Source of the DNA: Jeotgalicoccus halotolerans
Lineage (GTDB): Bacteria > Bacillota > Bacilli > Staphylococcales > Salinicoccaceae
Direction: 5' to 3'
NCBI RefSeq assembly: GCF_003387165.1
Contig: NZ_QUMW01000009.1
Location: forward strand, 434,001-498,000
DNA length: 64,000 nucleotides
This document shows, piece by piece, positions 55,632-64,000 of the stretch. Every line of letters begins with the position of its first letter. Position 1 is the stretch's first letter. A model generated the notes under the pieces. That model saw nothing but the letters and a program-made list of their open reading frames with translations, did no database searches and was not told the DNA's origin. The position numbers and the translations under genes are program-made.

Positions 55632-55789
55632 GGTCCAGTTTATGGGGTCCAGTTTAGCGTGCTCAGTGCGCCACTATGAAAGTGACAATGGCACGGTAGA
55701 AGGTCCAGTGCGCCACTGTGAAAGTGACAATGACACGGTAGAAGGTCCAATGCGCCAATGTGACAATCACAATGGCACGGCAGTCACCT
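55632..55789. repeat. Array C: 42-bp repeats with internal dyad
   Basis: TGCGCCACTRTGAAAGTGAC recurs with its context at 55664 and 55706, and a diverged copy at 55748, exactly 42 bp apart; GGTCCAGT also occurs at 55632 and 55646. Each unit can fold (TGCGCCA... against ...TGGCAC). In the third copy GCCAATGTGA faces TCACAATGGC. It lies between the convergent 58-aa gene and zur. It has no sequence similarity to arrays A and B that I can see, but the same period and setting. Confidence 0.8.
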
Positions 55790-55800
55790 AAAAAACAAAA

Positions 55801-55840
55801 AACCAGTCCGCAACTCCTCAAAAAGAGCCGCGGACTGGTT
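55801..55840 (-). terminator. Terminator of the znu-zur operon
   Basis: AACCAGTCCG at 55801 pairs with CGGACTGGTT at 55831; T-rich sequence follows on the reverse strand. Confidence 0.9.
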
Positions 55841-55853
55841 TATTTTATCTATC

Positions 55854-56267
55854 TTACCGGCATGCTTCACACAGACCGTATAGTTCTACTTTGTGGCTGT
55901 TGATTTTCACGCCGTTCAATTCTTTTTCCCAAGTTTCTACCGGACAGTAGTGAACGACTTTCGTTTCACCGCAGCGTTCGCATATAAAATGATGATGGTG
56001 GTGATCAGTACAGGAAATTTTATACTGCATTTCTCCGCCAAAGGTTGTCTGCTCAAGTACGTTGATATCTTTCAGCGTATGAAGATTCCGGTATATCGTA
56101 TCGTAACTGATACCGGGATATTCCTTATTCATCATTTCCTGAATTTCCTTGGCAGATAAGTACCGTTCGTCTTCCATGAACAGTTCTATCATGCGCAGAC
56201 GTTTTTTAGTTACTTTAAACTTAGCTTCTTTAAGCATTTCTTTGTAATCAACTAGTTCTTTGTGCAT
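55854..56267 (-). CDS. zur: Zinc uptake regulator Zur (Fur family)
   Basis: 137 aa; winged helix FKVTKKRLRMIELFMEDERYLSA with GISYDTIYRNLHTL, metal site DHHHHHFICERCGE, second Cys pair LYGLCEACR. Assigned to zinc because it ends the znuC-znuB-zur operon. ATG 56267 has GTAGGAG 9 nt upstream and overlaps znuB by 20 nt. Confidence 0.93.
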   Translation of the reverse strand: MHKELVDYKEMLKEAKFKVTKKRLRMIELFMEDERYLSAKEIQEMMNKEYPGISYDTIYRNLHTLKDINVLEQTTFGGEMQYKISCTDHHHHHFICERCGETKVVHYCPVETWEKELNGVKINSHKVELYGLCEACR

Positions 56268-57093
56268 TCCTAACAACTCCTACACGATTTAATATCAGCG
56301 TACATAATAAGATAGCGATAGAGACAAGTACTATCGTCCCGCCGGGCGAGATATTCAAATGAAATCCAAGGAACAGCCCGGCTATTACCGAGATTTCCCC
56401 AAAAATTATGCTGACTATCATAAGCTGCTTGAAACTCGATGTGATTCTCATTGCACTTGCCACCGGCAGTGTCATCATGGCACTGACCAGCAGTATACCG
56501 ACAATCCGCATCGAAGCGCTGATTACCAGAGCAACAAGTACGATAAATATAATGTGAATGTATTTGCTCAGCTTCATAACATCAGCGTATTCTTCATCAA
56601 ACGAAATGAAAAACATTTCCTTGTAAAGAAAGAAGACAAACAAAACAACAATAGCACCGATAATTATAATTAAAATAAGATCATTAAAGCTGACGGCGCT
56701 TATACTTCCGAACAGGTAGCCGAATAAATCCTGGTTAAAGCCGTTGGCTAATGACAGGAATAAAACGCTTAGTGCAATACCGAGACTCATTATTATCGGA
56801 ATTGCAATTTCTGAATAGTGTTTATACAGTCCGCGCAGCTTCTCGATCCCGAGCGCACCTATAACGGAAAACACGATACCGGAAATTACCGGATTAATGA
56901 TAAAGTTAAAGACCGATGTTAAATAAACGCCAAAAGCGATGCCGCCGAGTGCCACATGACTGAGTGCATCTGCAATCAGCGACAGCCTTCTTACAACGAT
57001 AAAAGTTCCGAGGAGCGGTGCAATCAGGCCGACAATCAGACCGCTTATAAATGAATATTTCATAAAGTCATAATTTAATATTGCCTCTATCAT
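56248..57093 (-). CDS. znuB: Zinc ABC transporter permease
   Basis: 281 aa, ABC-3 family with about eight transmembrane helices; RRLSLIADALSHVALGGIAFG is the conserved segment. Overlaps znuC by 4 nt. Confidence 0.92.
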   Translation of the reverse strand: MIEAILNYDFMKYSFISGLIVGLIAPLLGTFIVVRRLSLIADALSHVALGGIAFGVYLTSVFNFIINPVISGIVFSVIGALGIEKLRGLYKHYSEIAIPIIMSLGIALSVLFLSLANGFNQDLFGYLFGSISAVSFNDLILIIIIGAIVVLFVFFLYKEMFFISFDEEYADVMKLSKYIHIIFIVLVALVISASMRIVGILLVSAMMTLPVASAMRITSSFKQLMIVSIIFGEISVIAGLFLGFHLNISPGGTIVLVSIAILLCTLILNRVGVVRNAQRTS

Positions 57094-57872
57094 TTACAGC
57101 ACTCCCTCTGGTGATTGTGCGACACGAGCTGCAGCGGGAAACCGTAAATTTTGGACAGTTCTGCTTCACCGAGATTTTGAAATTCCTTATTCGTACCATG
57201 AAAGTGCAGATGCTCGTTCAAGCATGCGACTTTATCGGCATTGTCGACGACAACACCAATGTCATGAGTTACGAGCAGGATTGTTACCTCTTGTTCTTTT
57301 AATTTCAGAAGAACATTATAAAAATCTTTAACATGCTTGCTGTCGATTCCTTCCGTCGGTTCATCGAGAACTAAAATTGAAGGTTCGTTAATTAAAGCCC
57401 GTGCGATAAACACCCGCTGAGCCTGCCCTCCGGACAGGTTTGATACGTTCTGATGTTTAATATGACCAATATCAAGAAGCTTTAAAGTTTTATCCAGCTG
57501 TTTATTATCTTTTTTATTGAATCTTTTAAACAATCCCTTTTCTTTTGTCAGTCCGCTCAGCACCACTTCTTCTACAGTAGCGGGAAATCCCTTCGCATGA
57601 GCTGCCGCTTTTTGGGAAACGTAGCCGATTTCCTGCCAGGCATTAAAAGATTTGCGGCTCTTGCCATTAATCAGTATATTGCCCTGCTGAAGCTTATAAA
57701 CACCGAGGATTAATTTCAGCAGCGTGGATTTTCCAGAACCGTTCGGGCCAACAATAGCCAAAAATTCTCCCTGGTGAATCGAAAAGGATATATGCTGGAG
57801 AGCCGGTGTCGCTTCCAATTTATCTTTATATTCATATGTTACGTCTTTAATTTCAAATACAGGCACACTCAT
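57090..57872 (-). CDS. znuC: Zinc ABC transporter ATPase
   Basis: 260 aa; Walker A GPNGSGKST, signature LSGGQAQR, Walker B ILVLDEPTEGID. ATG 57872 (MSVPVFEIKD) with AAAGGAG 8 nt upstream. First gene of the zinc operon, downstream of two Zur boxes. Confidence 0.93.
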   Translation of the reverse strand: MSVPVFEIKDVTYEYKDKLEATPALQHISFSIHQGEFLAIVGPNGSGKSTLLKLILGVYKLQQGNILINGKSRKSFNAWQEIGYVSQKAAAHAKGFPATVEEVVLSGLTKEKGLFKRFNKKDNKQLDKTLKLLDIGHIKHQNVSNLSGGQAQRVFIARALINEPSILVLDEPTEGIDSKHVKDFYNVLLKLKEQEVTILLVTHDIGVVVDNADKVACLNEHLHFHGTNKEFQNLGEAELSKIYGFPLQLVSHNHQRECCK

Positions 57873-57904
57873 TAACAAGACTCCTTTTATTTATCTCCTG
57901 ATTT

Positions 57905-57951
57905 ATTTTACAGTAATCGTTACGATTTGTAAATAGGAATGATTACGAAAA
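57905..57951 (-). promoter_or_regulatory. znu promoter with two Zur boxes
   Basis: TTTACA (57928-57933), 17 bp and TAAAAT (57905-57910) form the promoter on the reverse strand. AAATCGTAACGATTACTG (box within 57908-57928) fills the spacer. A second box TCGTAATCATT (within 57931-57951) lies just upstream. Each matches 15 of 20 fixed positions of the 21-bp Zur consensus (AAATCGTAAT / ATTACGATTT halves). This implies zinc repression. Confidence 0.85.
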
Positions 57952-57953
57952 AA

Positions 57954-57974
57954 GAGCACCTGAAAGAGGTGCTC
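57954..57974 (-). terminator. Terminator of nfo
   Basis: GAGCACCT-(5 nt)-AGGTGCTC with TTTTTTCG following on the reverse strand; the T run abuts the upstream Zur box. Confidence 0.92.
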
Positions 57975-57985
57975 CTTGAATTATA

Positions 57986-58891
57986 CTATTCTAATTCCGA
58001 TACTGCCGGATTAATTTTTACTAATAAACCGGGATCGAATTCCCCTGATTTGATCATATCTATTTCGTGTTTATACGGTGCGAAACGATTTTTCTTATCC
58101 GGACCGACAAATGGAGTTTCTAATATTTTTGGTACGTCAGTGAACTCCGGATGATTAATAATATAAGTCAGTGCATCAAATCCGATATGACCGAAACCGA
58201 AGTTTTCATGTCTGTCTTTATGAGCACCGGCAGGATTTTTAGAGTCGTTCATATGAAGAATTTTAATGCGATCAATACCGACAATTTTATCAAACTCATT
58301 TAAAACGCCGTCAAAATCATTTTTAATATCATAGCCTGCATCGTGAACGTGACAAGTATCAAATGTTACACTTAAGCGTTCATTATTTGTTACGCCGTCC
58401 ATAATATGTGCGATTTCTTCAAATGTACGGCCGATTTCGGAACCTTTGCCAGCCATTGTTTCAAGGGCAATCTGCACATCGTTGTCATTCGACAGAACTT
58501 CGTTAAGTCCTTTAACAATTTGCCTAATTCCCGCTTCACTTCCGGCACCGACATGTGCACCTGGATGAAGTACAATCTGTTTTGCACCGAGAGCTTCAGT
58601 ACGCACGATTTCTTCCTGTAAAAATTCAACGCCTAAATTAAAGACATGATCTTTTTCAGTATTTGCGATATTAATAATGTATGGAGCGTGCACGACGAAA
58701 TTTTTAATGCCGAGTTCCGCCATAGCTTTCTGTCCATTTTCGATATTCAGATCTTCAATTTTTTTACGGCGTGTATTTTGCGGTGCACCGGTATAAATCA
58801 TAAATGTAGATGCACCATAACCTGCTGCAGTAGTTACCGACTCTTCCAGCATTTTCTTACCGCTCATCGAAACATGTGATCCCAATAGCAT
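57986..58891 (-). CDS. nfo: Endonuclease IV (AP endonuclease)
   Basis: Cuts at abasic sites in base-excision repair. 301-aa TIM barrel; zinc motifs [48 protein letters not shown] and [12 protein letters not shown]. It follows cshB by 10 nt. Confidence 0.95.
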   Translation of the reverse strand: MLLGSHVSMSGKKMLEESVTTAAGYGASTFMIYTGAPQNTRRKKIEDLNIENGQKAMAELGIKNFVVHAPYIINIANTEKDHVFNLGVEFLQEEIVRTEALGAKQIVLHPGAHVGAGSEAGIRQIVKGLNEVLSNDNDVQIALETMAGKGSEIGRTFEEIAHIMDGVTNNERLSVTFDTCHVHDAGYDIKNDFDGVLNEFDKIVGIDRIKILHMNDSKNPAGAHKDRHENFGFGHIGFDALTYIINHPEFTDVPKILETPFVGPDKKNRFAPYKHEIDMIKSGEFDPGLLVKINPAVSELE

Positions 58892-58901
58892 TTACATCAA
58901 C

Positions 58902-60239
58902 CTACTTATTATCTTTTTTATTTCTCTTCTTCTCGTTGCGTGATTTAGCTTTTGCATAGCGTCTTCTTTCCTGGCGCTCAAGTTCTTCTTTCTGGAACTT
59001 AATTTTCTTTTTATAGCCCGGTTTTACTTTTTTAGGGCTGCGTACTTTGTAATTTTGCGTTTTATTCGTCTTGCTGCGTGTATTTCTCGCTGCGCGCTGC
59101 GTGCGGTCTTTAATTTCTTTCAATTCACCGCCGCGGATATCTTCATGATTGAAAACATATCCTTTACCTTCAAGTGCATCAATTTCGTTTTGTTCACTCG
59201 GTTCGTAAAGTGTAATCGCAACGCCGCTGTACTGTCCTCTGCCGACACGGCCTACTCTGTGCGTAAAGAATTCTATCTGCTTTGGAATATCGTAATTAAT
59301 GACATGGGACGCACCGTCAAAATCAAGTCCTCTTGCTGCAAGGTCGCTTGCAACAACCCAGTGATAATCAAGACTCTCGATTTTTTTAATTTCCTGTGTT
59401 CGTTCACGCGGTTTTAAACCGCCATGGAATAATCCCACATTAATGCCGGCTTCTTTTAAGTAAGCAAATAATTCATCGGCACGGTCCCTTGAATTGGCAA
59501 AAATTAAACCGATATACGGCGTAATATTTTTAGTCAGTTCAAGTGTTTTTTCTAATCTGCTCGATCCTTTAACAGGCACGAGACTGTAATGGATAGATGC
59601 TTTATTAAGCGGCGTATCAATTACGATAATTTCCGTTTCGCCAATATATTTTTCCATAAAATGTTTTAACGGGTCAGGGATAGTGGCAGAAAATACCAGG
59701 AACTGGCTTGAAGTCGAAATACGGTTAGAAATATAGTCGACATCTCCCATAAAACCGAGATCGACCATTAAATCGGCTTCATCGATAACAACAGATTTCG
59801 CTGCATGAATATCAAGCGCCTGATTATCGATTAAATCCTTGATTCTTGTCGGCGTACCGATTACAAGCTGCGGATTTTGACGTGCACGCTCTTCATCGCG
59901 TTTCATTTCCGTGCCGCCGATAAATGCCCGTGCACTTATATCTTCATATGATTCGAGAACTTTTTTAGCCATATTCTCAAGCTGCTTGGCAAGTTCTCTC
60001 GTCGGCGCCAGGATTATAACCTGCGGTGTTTTCTCTTCCGCGTCGATATTGTAAATAAGCGGCAGTAAAAAAGCATGGCTTTTCCCGCTGCCTGTTGCTG
60101 ACTGTGCAACGACATTGCTGCCTTTTAATATACGGGGGATTACGCGTTCCTGCACCATCGTCGGATGTGTAAATCCTACTCGCTCTATTGCACTGAGCAT
60201 TTGTTTGTTAAATTCAAATCTTTTAAATGCATTTGACAT
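58902..60239 (-). CDS. cshB: DEAD-box RNA helicase CshB
   Basis: 445 aa; Q motif, Walker A AQSATGSGKS, PTRELAKQL, IGTPTRIKDL, VIDEADLMVDLGF, SAT, and HRVGRVGRG. The C-terminus is basic (KKVKPGYKKKIKF). Walker B reads DEAD. Remodels RNA and aids ribosome assembly. The ATG at 60239 has AGGTGA upstream. Confidence 0.93.
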   Translation of the reverse strand: MSNAFKRFEFNKQMLSAIERVGFTHPTMVQERVIPRILKGSNVVAQSATGSGKSHAFLLPLIYNIDAEEKTPQVIILAPTRELAKQLENMAKKVLESYEDISARAFIGGTEMKRDEERARQNPQLVIGTPTRIKDLIDNQALDIHAAKSVVIDEADLMVDLGFMGDVDYISNRISTSSQFLVFSATIPDPLKHFMEKYIGETEIIVIDTPLNKASIHYSLVPVKGSSRLEKTLELTKNITPYIGLIFANSRDRADELFAYLKEAGINVGLFHGGLKPRERTQEIKKIESLDYHWVVASDLAARGLDFDGASHVINYDIPKQIEFFTHRVGRVGRGQYSGVAITLYEPSEQNEIDALEGKGYVFNHEDIRGGELKEIKDRTQRAARNTRSKTNKTQNYKVRSPKKVKPGYKKKIKFQKEELERQERRRYAKAKSRNEKKRNKKDNK

Positions 60240-60328
60240 ATATGTCACCTGTCCCTTTCAAACTCCTTATCAATTATAACTAAAAATGCATATTTACGCT
60301 ATAATAATCGTTCAGTCATTTGGATGAT

Positions 60329-60356
60329 TTGAATATCAGCAAAAAGTAAGTATAAT
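60329..60356 (+). promoter_or_regulatory. ispH promoter
   Basis: TTGAAT (60329-60334), a 16-bp spacer and TATAAT (60351-60356) lie 24 nt upstream of the ATG, which has AAGGAGG. Confidence 0.75.
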
Positions 60357-60380
60357 CAGATGTAAGGAGGAGTTCAACTT

Positions 60381-61343
60381 ATGGATATTATTAAAATCTC
60401 ACCGCGCGGTTACTGTTACGGCGTTGTTGACGCAATGGTGATTGCGCGCAATGCTTCGCTTGACCAGTCGCTGCCGCGTCCTATATATATTTTAGGTATG
60501 ATTGTACACAATAAGCATGTGACGGATGCATTTGAAGAAGAAGGCATTATCACACTAGACGGACCGAACCGTCTTGAAATCCTCGAACAGATCGAAAGCG
60601 GTACTGTTATCTTTACAGCACACGGCGTTTCGCCGCAGGTAAAAGCACGTGCTAAAGAGAAAGGACTCGTATGCATCGATGCGACTTGTCCTGATGTAGA
60701 GTTTACACACGATTTGATTCGAGAGAAAACTGCGGATGATTACGATGTTATATATATCGGTAAAAAAGATCATCCTGAACCGGAAGGCGCTGTCGGTGTC
60801 GCACCGGATCATGTTCACTTAATCGAAACTCCAGAAGATGTTGCAGCCCTGCCGGACTATCTTTCAGACAAGAAATTAATCGTGACGAATCAGACGACGA
60901 TGAGCCAGTGGGATGTCAGCCATCTTATGGACGATCTTAAAGTCAGATATCCGCACATTGAGGTGCACAAGGAAATCTGTCTTGCAACACAGGTTAGACA
61001 GGAAGCTGTTGCCGAGCAGGCCGGAGAAGCTGATTTACTCATCGTAGTTGGAGATCCGAAGAGTAATAACTCCAACCGTCTTGCTCAGGTTTCTAAAGAA
61101 ATTGCGCACACTAACGCCTACCGCATCAGTTCATTAAATGAACTTAAAAACGAATGGCTGGAAGGTGTGGAGAAAGTTGCAATTACAGCAGGCGCCTCTA
61201 CTCCGACACCGATTGTAAAAGAAGTCATCGACTATATTAAAAATTATAATATTGAAGCTCAGGCTGCACCGCAATCAGCAGTGCCGATGACTAAGATTTT
61301 ACCAAAAATCAAAAAACCAACACCTGTTAAAGTGATGGAATAA
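60381..61343 (+). CDS. ispH: 4-Hydroxy-3-methylbut-2-enyl diphosphate reductase
   Basis: Last MEP enzyme, giving IPP and DMAPP; [4Fe-4S] protein. 320 aa; the three cluster Cys are in [24 protein letters not shown] and [29 protein letters not shown] near the end binds substrate. Third MEP gene in the window. Confidence 0.96.
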   Translation: MDIIKISPRGYCYGVVDAMVIARNASLDQSLPRPIYILGMIVHNKHVTDAFEEEGIITLDGPNRLEILEQIESGTVIFTAHGVSPQVKARAKEKGLVCIDATCPDVEFTHDLIREKTADDYDVIYIGKKDHPEPEGAVGVAPDHVHLIETPEDVAALPDYLSDKKLIVTNQTTMSQWDVSHLMDDLKVRYPHIEVHKEICLATQVRQEAVAEQAGEADLLIVVGDPKSNNSNRLAQVSKEIAHTNAYRISSLNELKNEWLEGVEKVAITAGASTPTPIVKEVIDYIKNYNIEAQAAPQSAVPMTKILPKIKKPTPVKVME

Positions 61344-61349
61344 TAAGCA

Positions 61350-61390
61350 AAAAGCTGCGGAATCTGAATATCCAGATTCCGCAGCTTTTT
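61350..61390. terminator. Bidirectional terminator between ispH and the Nif3-like gene
   Basis: AAAAGCTGCGGAATCTG-(6 nt)-CAGATTCCGCAGCTTTT, 17-bp perfect stem between convergent genes. Confidence 0.95.
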
Positions 61391-61397
61391 TCATCAT

Positions 61398-62477
61398 TTA
61401 TTCAAATGGGTTTGTTGATACTTTTGAAGGCTGTACCGGCACATCAATCTGCTCTTCGATCAGCGCAGCAAGATATTTAGTCATTAAAACTTCAATATAA
61501 TGGCCGGCATCGATAATATTCTGACCGCGGTCTTTTGCATCATAAGCTTCATGATACTTAACGTCGCCGGTGATCAGCACATCTGCCCCGCTGTGAAATA
61601 CAGCCTCGCTGTAACTCATCCCTGCTCCGCCGATTACAGCGACGGTATTGATAATCCCGTCGCCTGCTTTCACGATATTAACCGGCTTAAGGCCAGTTTT
61701 GTTTTCTATCAGCTTGACGAGAGCCTCGAGCGTATCTCCGTACTTAAATTTAACGCCGAGTCCGGTATCGGCCTTTCTGTCGAGACTGTATATATCATAC
61801 GCAGGTTCTTCATACGGATGATATTTTCTGACTGCATCAATAACAGCTCCCTGTTCCCTGCCGTCAAAAATGCATTCTATAACATACTCATCCACATGTT
61901 CCAGTTTTCCTGCTTCCCCGATGGTTGGATTGGCCCGGTCTTCAGGTCTGAACTGGCCGTGAACCCTATATTCATAACTGACTTCCGTATAATCCCCCAT
62001 ATCACCCACCGGTGCATTTTTTAAGAGATTTTCTTTGAATTCTTCTTTATTTTCCGTGTTGATATTCACCCTGAGTTTTTTAAAGTTACCTTTTTGAGGC
62101 AGAAGAATTTCTGTTTCAGGATAACCGAGTTCCGACGCTATCATATGACTGACGCCATTTTTCTGATGGTCGAGGTTTGTGTGCATCGCAATCAGATTAA
62201 TATCATTTTTAATTAATTTACGGATAACAGCACCTGGTCCTTCGTTCACCACTTTTGAAATCTCAGGGAAAATTAAAGGATGGTGGCTGATAATAACATT
62301 GGCATTCTGCATAACAGCTTCATCCACAGTACCGGCGCTGCAGTCGAGCGCAGTAATAATACCTGTAACGGTATCGTTCTCGTTACCTACCAGCAACCCA
62401 GTATTATCCCAGTGTTCACTATCTGAAAACGGGGCAATTTTATCCAGCTTTTTTAAAAAATCACTTATCTTTAACAT
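61398..62477 (-). CDS. Nif3-like dinuclear metal centre protein (YqfO)
   Basis: 359 aa, DUF34/Nif3 family with a central PII-like insert (about 125-225). Metal motifs: SHHPLIFPE, AMHTNLDHQKNGVSHMIA, and ITGDVKYHEAYDAKDRGQNI, GHYIEV. Likely a metal-dependent hydrolase; substrate uncertain. ATG 62477 has GAGGTG 7 nt upstream and overlaps trmK by 17 nt. Confidence 0.9.
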   Translation of the reverse strand: MLKISDFLKKLDKIAPFSDSEHWDNTGLLVGNENDTVTGIITALDCSAGTVDEAVMQNANVIISHHPLIFPEISKVVNEGPGAVIRKLIKNDINLIAMHTNLDHQKNGVSHMIASELGYPETEILLPQKGNFKKLRVNINTENKEEFKENLLKNAPVGDMGDYTEVSYEYRVHGQFRPEDRANPTIGEAGKLEHVDEYVIECIFDGREQGAVIDAVRKYHPYEEPAYDIYSLDRKADTGLGVKFKYGDTLEALVKLIENKTGLKPVNIVKAGDGIINTVAVIGGAGMSYSEAVFHSGADVLITGDVKYHEAYDAKDRGQNIIDAGHYIEVLMTKYLAALIEEQIDVPVQPSKVSTNPFE

Positions 62478-63153
62478 TCTCCAGCACCTCATCGACATAT
62501 TTAAGATTAGATTCAAGTCTCACAACTTTATCTATATTCTTTTCCCTATCGTTGATACCATTTAATATTTTTTCTATATGACTCTTTTCACGTTCCAGCT
62601 GTGCGATAAACACCGGTTCCCGTTTATCAATATTTACAGGACCAAAACGCAATTCCGCTTCACTGTATTCAACAGTTTCTTCGGTATAATCAAAGACAAT
62701 AATATCGTAAAAATGAGGACCGTCTTTTAATTGCAGCTCGTCTGTAATTTTATAATTATGCTCAGCCATTATTTTTCGAATCGGATATGGATAAGTATTT
62801 GCCTGCACAATAAAGCGGGGTGTACCACGGACGAACTTCATCCCTGTTTCAATTATACTCGCTATTAACGGCCCGCCCATGCCGCAAATTGTAATGGTAT
62901 CTGCATCATCCATGCTGCGGAGTACAGATAAACCATCTCCAAGGCGTATTTTTATTACATCGGATAATTGATTCTGCTGGACATTTTTAACAGAAGAATC
63001 ATAAGGCCCTCTCGCGATTTCTCCGCATATGGCTGTCTTAATAATCTTTTCGTTTACAGCATATATCGGTAAGTATGCATGATCCGATCCGATATCAACA
63101 AGTGCATCTCCAACGATATAATCCGATACTATCTTAAGTCTTCGATTTAACAT
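62461..63153 (-). CDS. trmK: tRNA m1A22 methyltransferase TrmK
   Basis: 230 aa, SAM-dependent: ALVDIGSDHAYLPI, TAICGEIARGPYDSS, ITICGMGGPLIASII (NPPY-like region). The C-terminal helices form a coiled coil. It is coupled to the Nif3-like gene, the conserved sigA-cccA-trmK-nif3 order of Bacillus. Confidence 0.93.
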   Translation of the reverse strand: MLNRRLKIVSDYIVGDALVDIGSDHAYLPIYAVNEKIIKTAICGEIARGPYDSSVKNVQQNQLSDVIKIRLGDGLSVLRSMDDADTITICGMGGPLIASIIETGMKFVRGTPRFIVQANTYPYPIRKIMAEHNYKITDELQLKDGPHFYDIIVFDYTEETVEYSEAELRFGPVNIDKREPVFIAQLEREKSHIEKILNGINDREKNIDKVVRLESNLKYVDEVLENVKDK

Positions 63154-63172
63154 ATACTCACTCCTGTATTAA

Positions 63173-63206
63173 AAAAAAGACCCCCAGCATTGAGAGTCTT
63201 TTTTAT
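63173..63206 (-). terminator. Terminator of cccA
   Basis: On the reverse strand AAAAAAGACTC and GGGTCTTTTTTT pair imperfectly around a 10-nt loop; T run follows. Confidence 0.75.
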
Positions 63207-63212
63207 AAAAAA

Positions 63213-63599
63213 TTATTGTTCAGAGAAAAACTGGTATAAAGCTGTAAGTTCTTCATCTGCAATCTGATCAGTTGAGAATGCAGGCATAGAACCTCGACCT
63301 TCACGTACAGTTGTCGTGAAATCTTCCTCAGCAAGACTAGTTCCAGCTAATGCAGGTCCCATTCCGCCGCTGAAGTCCTGGCCGTGACATGAAGCACAGT
63401 TATCACGAGCGATACCTTCTGCATCTACGTCACCGCTTGAAGCTTCATCTCCGCCTGATTCTTCAGAACCTTCAGATCCTTCTTCTGTTGCAACGTCTTC
63501 CTCGCCATCATCAGTTGAACCTAATCCAGAAAGTAAGAATACAAGTCCGATCCCTAAGAAAATAATCAATAAGAATGGAACTATAGGATTTTTATTCAT
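63213..63599 (-). CDS. cccA: Membrane-anchored cytochrome c (CccA type)
   Basis: 128 aa: signal anchor IVPFLLIIFLGIGLVFLLSG (about 6-25), then an acidic Glu/Ser/Gly/Asp linker (about 28-58), then the cytochrome domain with heme site CASCH (about 70) and axial Met in GSMPAF. It carries electrons in the respiratory chain on the outer membrane face. It is next to sigA, as in Bacillus. Confidence 0.9.
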   Translation of the reverse strand: MNKNPIVPFLLIIFLGIGLVFLLSGLGSTDDGEEDVATEEGSEGSEESGGDEASSGDVDAEGIARDNCASCHGQDFSGGMGPALAGTSLAEEDFTTTVREGRGSMPAFSTDQIADEELTALYQFFSEQ

Positions 63600-63696
63600 A
63601 ATGTTACCTCCCTCATCTGTTATTCATGTTATCTCATATATAATTGTATCTCAAATTGTGTCAAAGTCAAAACAATTTTGAGAAAATTTTACACTG

Positions 63697-64000
<304 letters not shown>

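Noticed and set aside
61500-62024. 174-codon open frame on the + strand
   Set aside because: Antisense to the Nif3-family gene; composition typical of a complementary-strand shadow.

Overview
The window is a low-GC Gram-positive (Firmicutes/Bacillota) chromosome segment, best explained as a non-sporulating, possibly salt-tolerant member of the Staphylococcaceae outside Staphylococcus aureus itself (Jeotgalicoccus, Salinicoccus or Macrococcus type). This rests on inference. Core gene order matches Bacillus, Listeria and Staphylococcus (nudF-fur-xerD; xseA-xseB-ispA-dxs-tlyA-argR-recN; comGA-GG next to aroK and gcvT; zur-znuBC-nfo-cshB; trmK-cccA-sigA). There is no spo0A after recN. Isoprenoid genes are of the MEP type (dxs, ispG, ispH), not the mevalonate type of S. 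aureus. No rRNA, tRNA, IS element, prophage, plasmid origin or CRISPR array was seen. Both window ends cut genes: scpA at the left and sigA at the right.

Layout. 1-8 kb: scpA (partial), a divergent DUF309 gene, deoB-xerD-fur with a 28-codon membrane miniprotein after deoB, nudF, an alpha/beta hydrolase overlapping rnz tail to tail, and an AraC-type regulator. Two related arrays of 41-bp hairpin units lie between convergent genes here. 8-18 kb: a PepT-like peptidase, a Prli42-like miniprotein, bacilliredoxin brxB, and the complete branched-chain 2-oxoacid operon ptb-bcd-buk-lpd-bkdAA-bkdAB-bkdB. 18-31 kb: recN, argR with a good ARG box, tlyA, dxs, ispA, xseB, xseA, nusB and yqhY; then a 1.8-kb accessory insert (Ltp-type lipoprotein plus an unknown acidic protein) that separates yqhY-nusB from accC-accB; then efp and pepQ. 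31-40 kb: a rightward envelope cluster (lipoprotein, DUF1385, small membrane protein, rhodanese-like protein), gcvT under a single-aptamer glycine riboswitch, aroK and the competence pseudopilus operon comGA-GG, including a very short comGG. 40-50 kb: MBL hydrolase, DUF2626 and DUF2759 membrane proteins, argGH, rhomboid gluP, 5-formyl-THF cyclo-ligase, and pstSCAB-phoU behind a four-repeat PhoP box. 50-64 kb: a class B PBP, sodA, DUF1189, ispG, a 58-aa membrane protein, a 42-bp repeat array, zur-znuB-znuC with two Zur boxes, nfo, cshB, ispH, a Nif3-family protein, trmK, cccA and sigA.

How the parts fit. Most genes are housekeeping. Branched-chain amino-acid catabolism supplies branched acyl-CoA for membrane lipids, and accBC supplies malonyl-CoA. 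The visible regulatory circuits are PhoP on pst, Zur on znu, ArgR on argR and probably argG, a glycine riboswitch on gcvT, and weaker Fur and CodY candidates. Several intrinsic terminators contain the stop codon of the gene they end. The least explained material is the pair of 41-bp hairpin arrays, the similarly built 42-bp array, the Ltp-lipoprotein insert, and three or four miniproteins that simple length cut-offs would miss.
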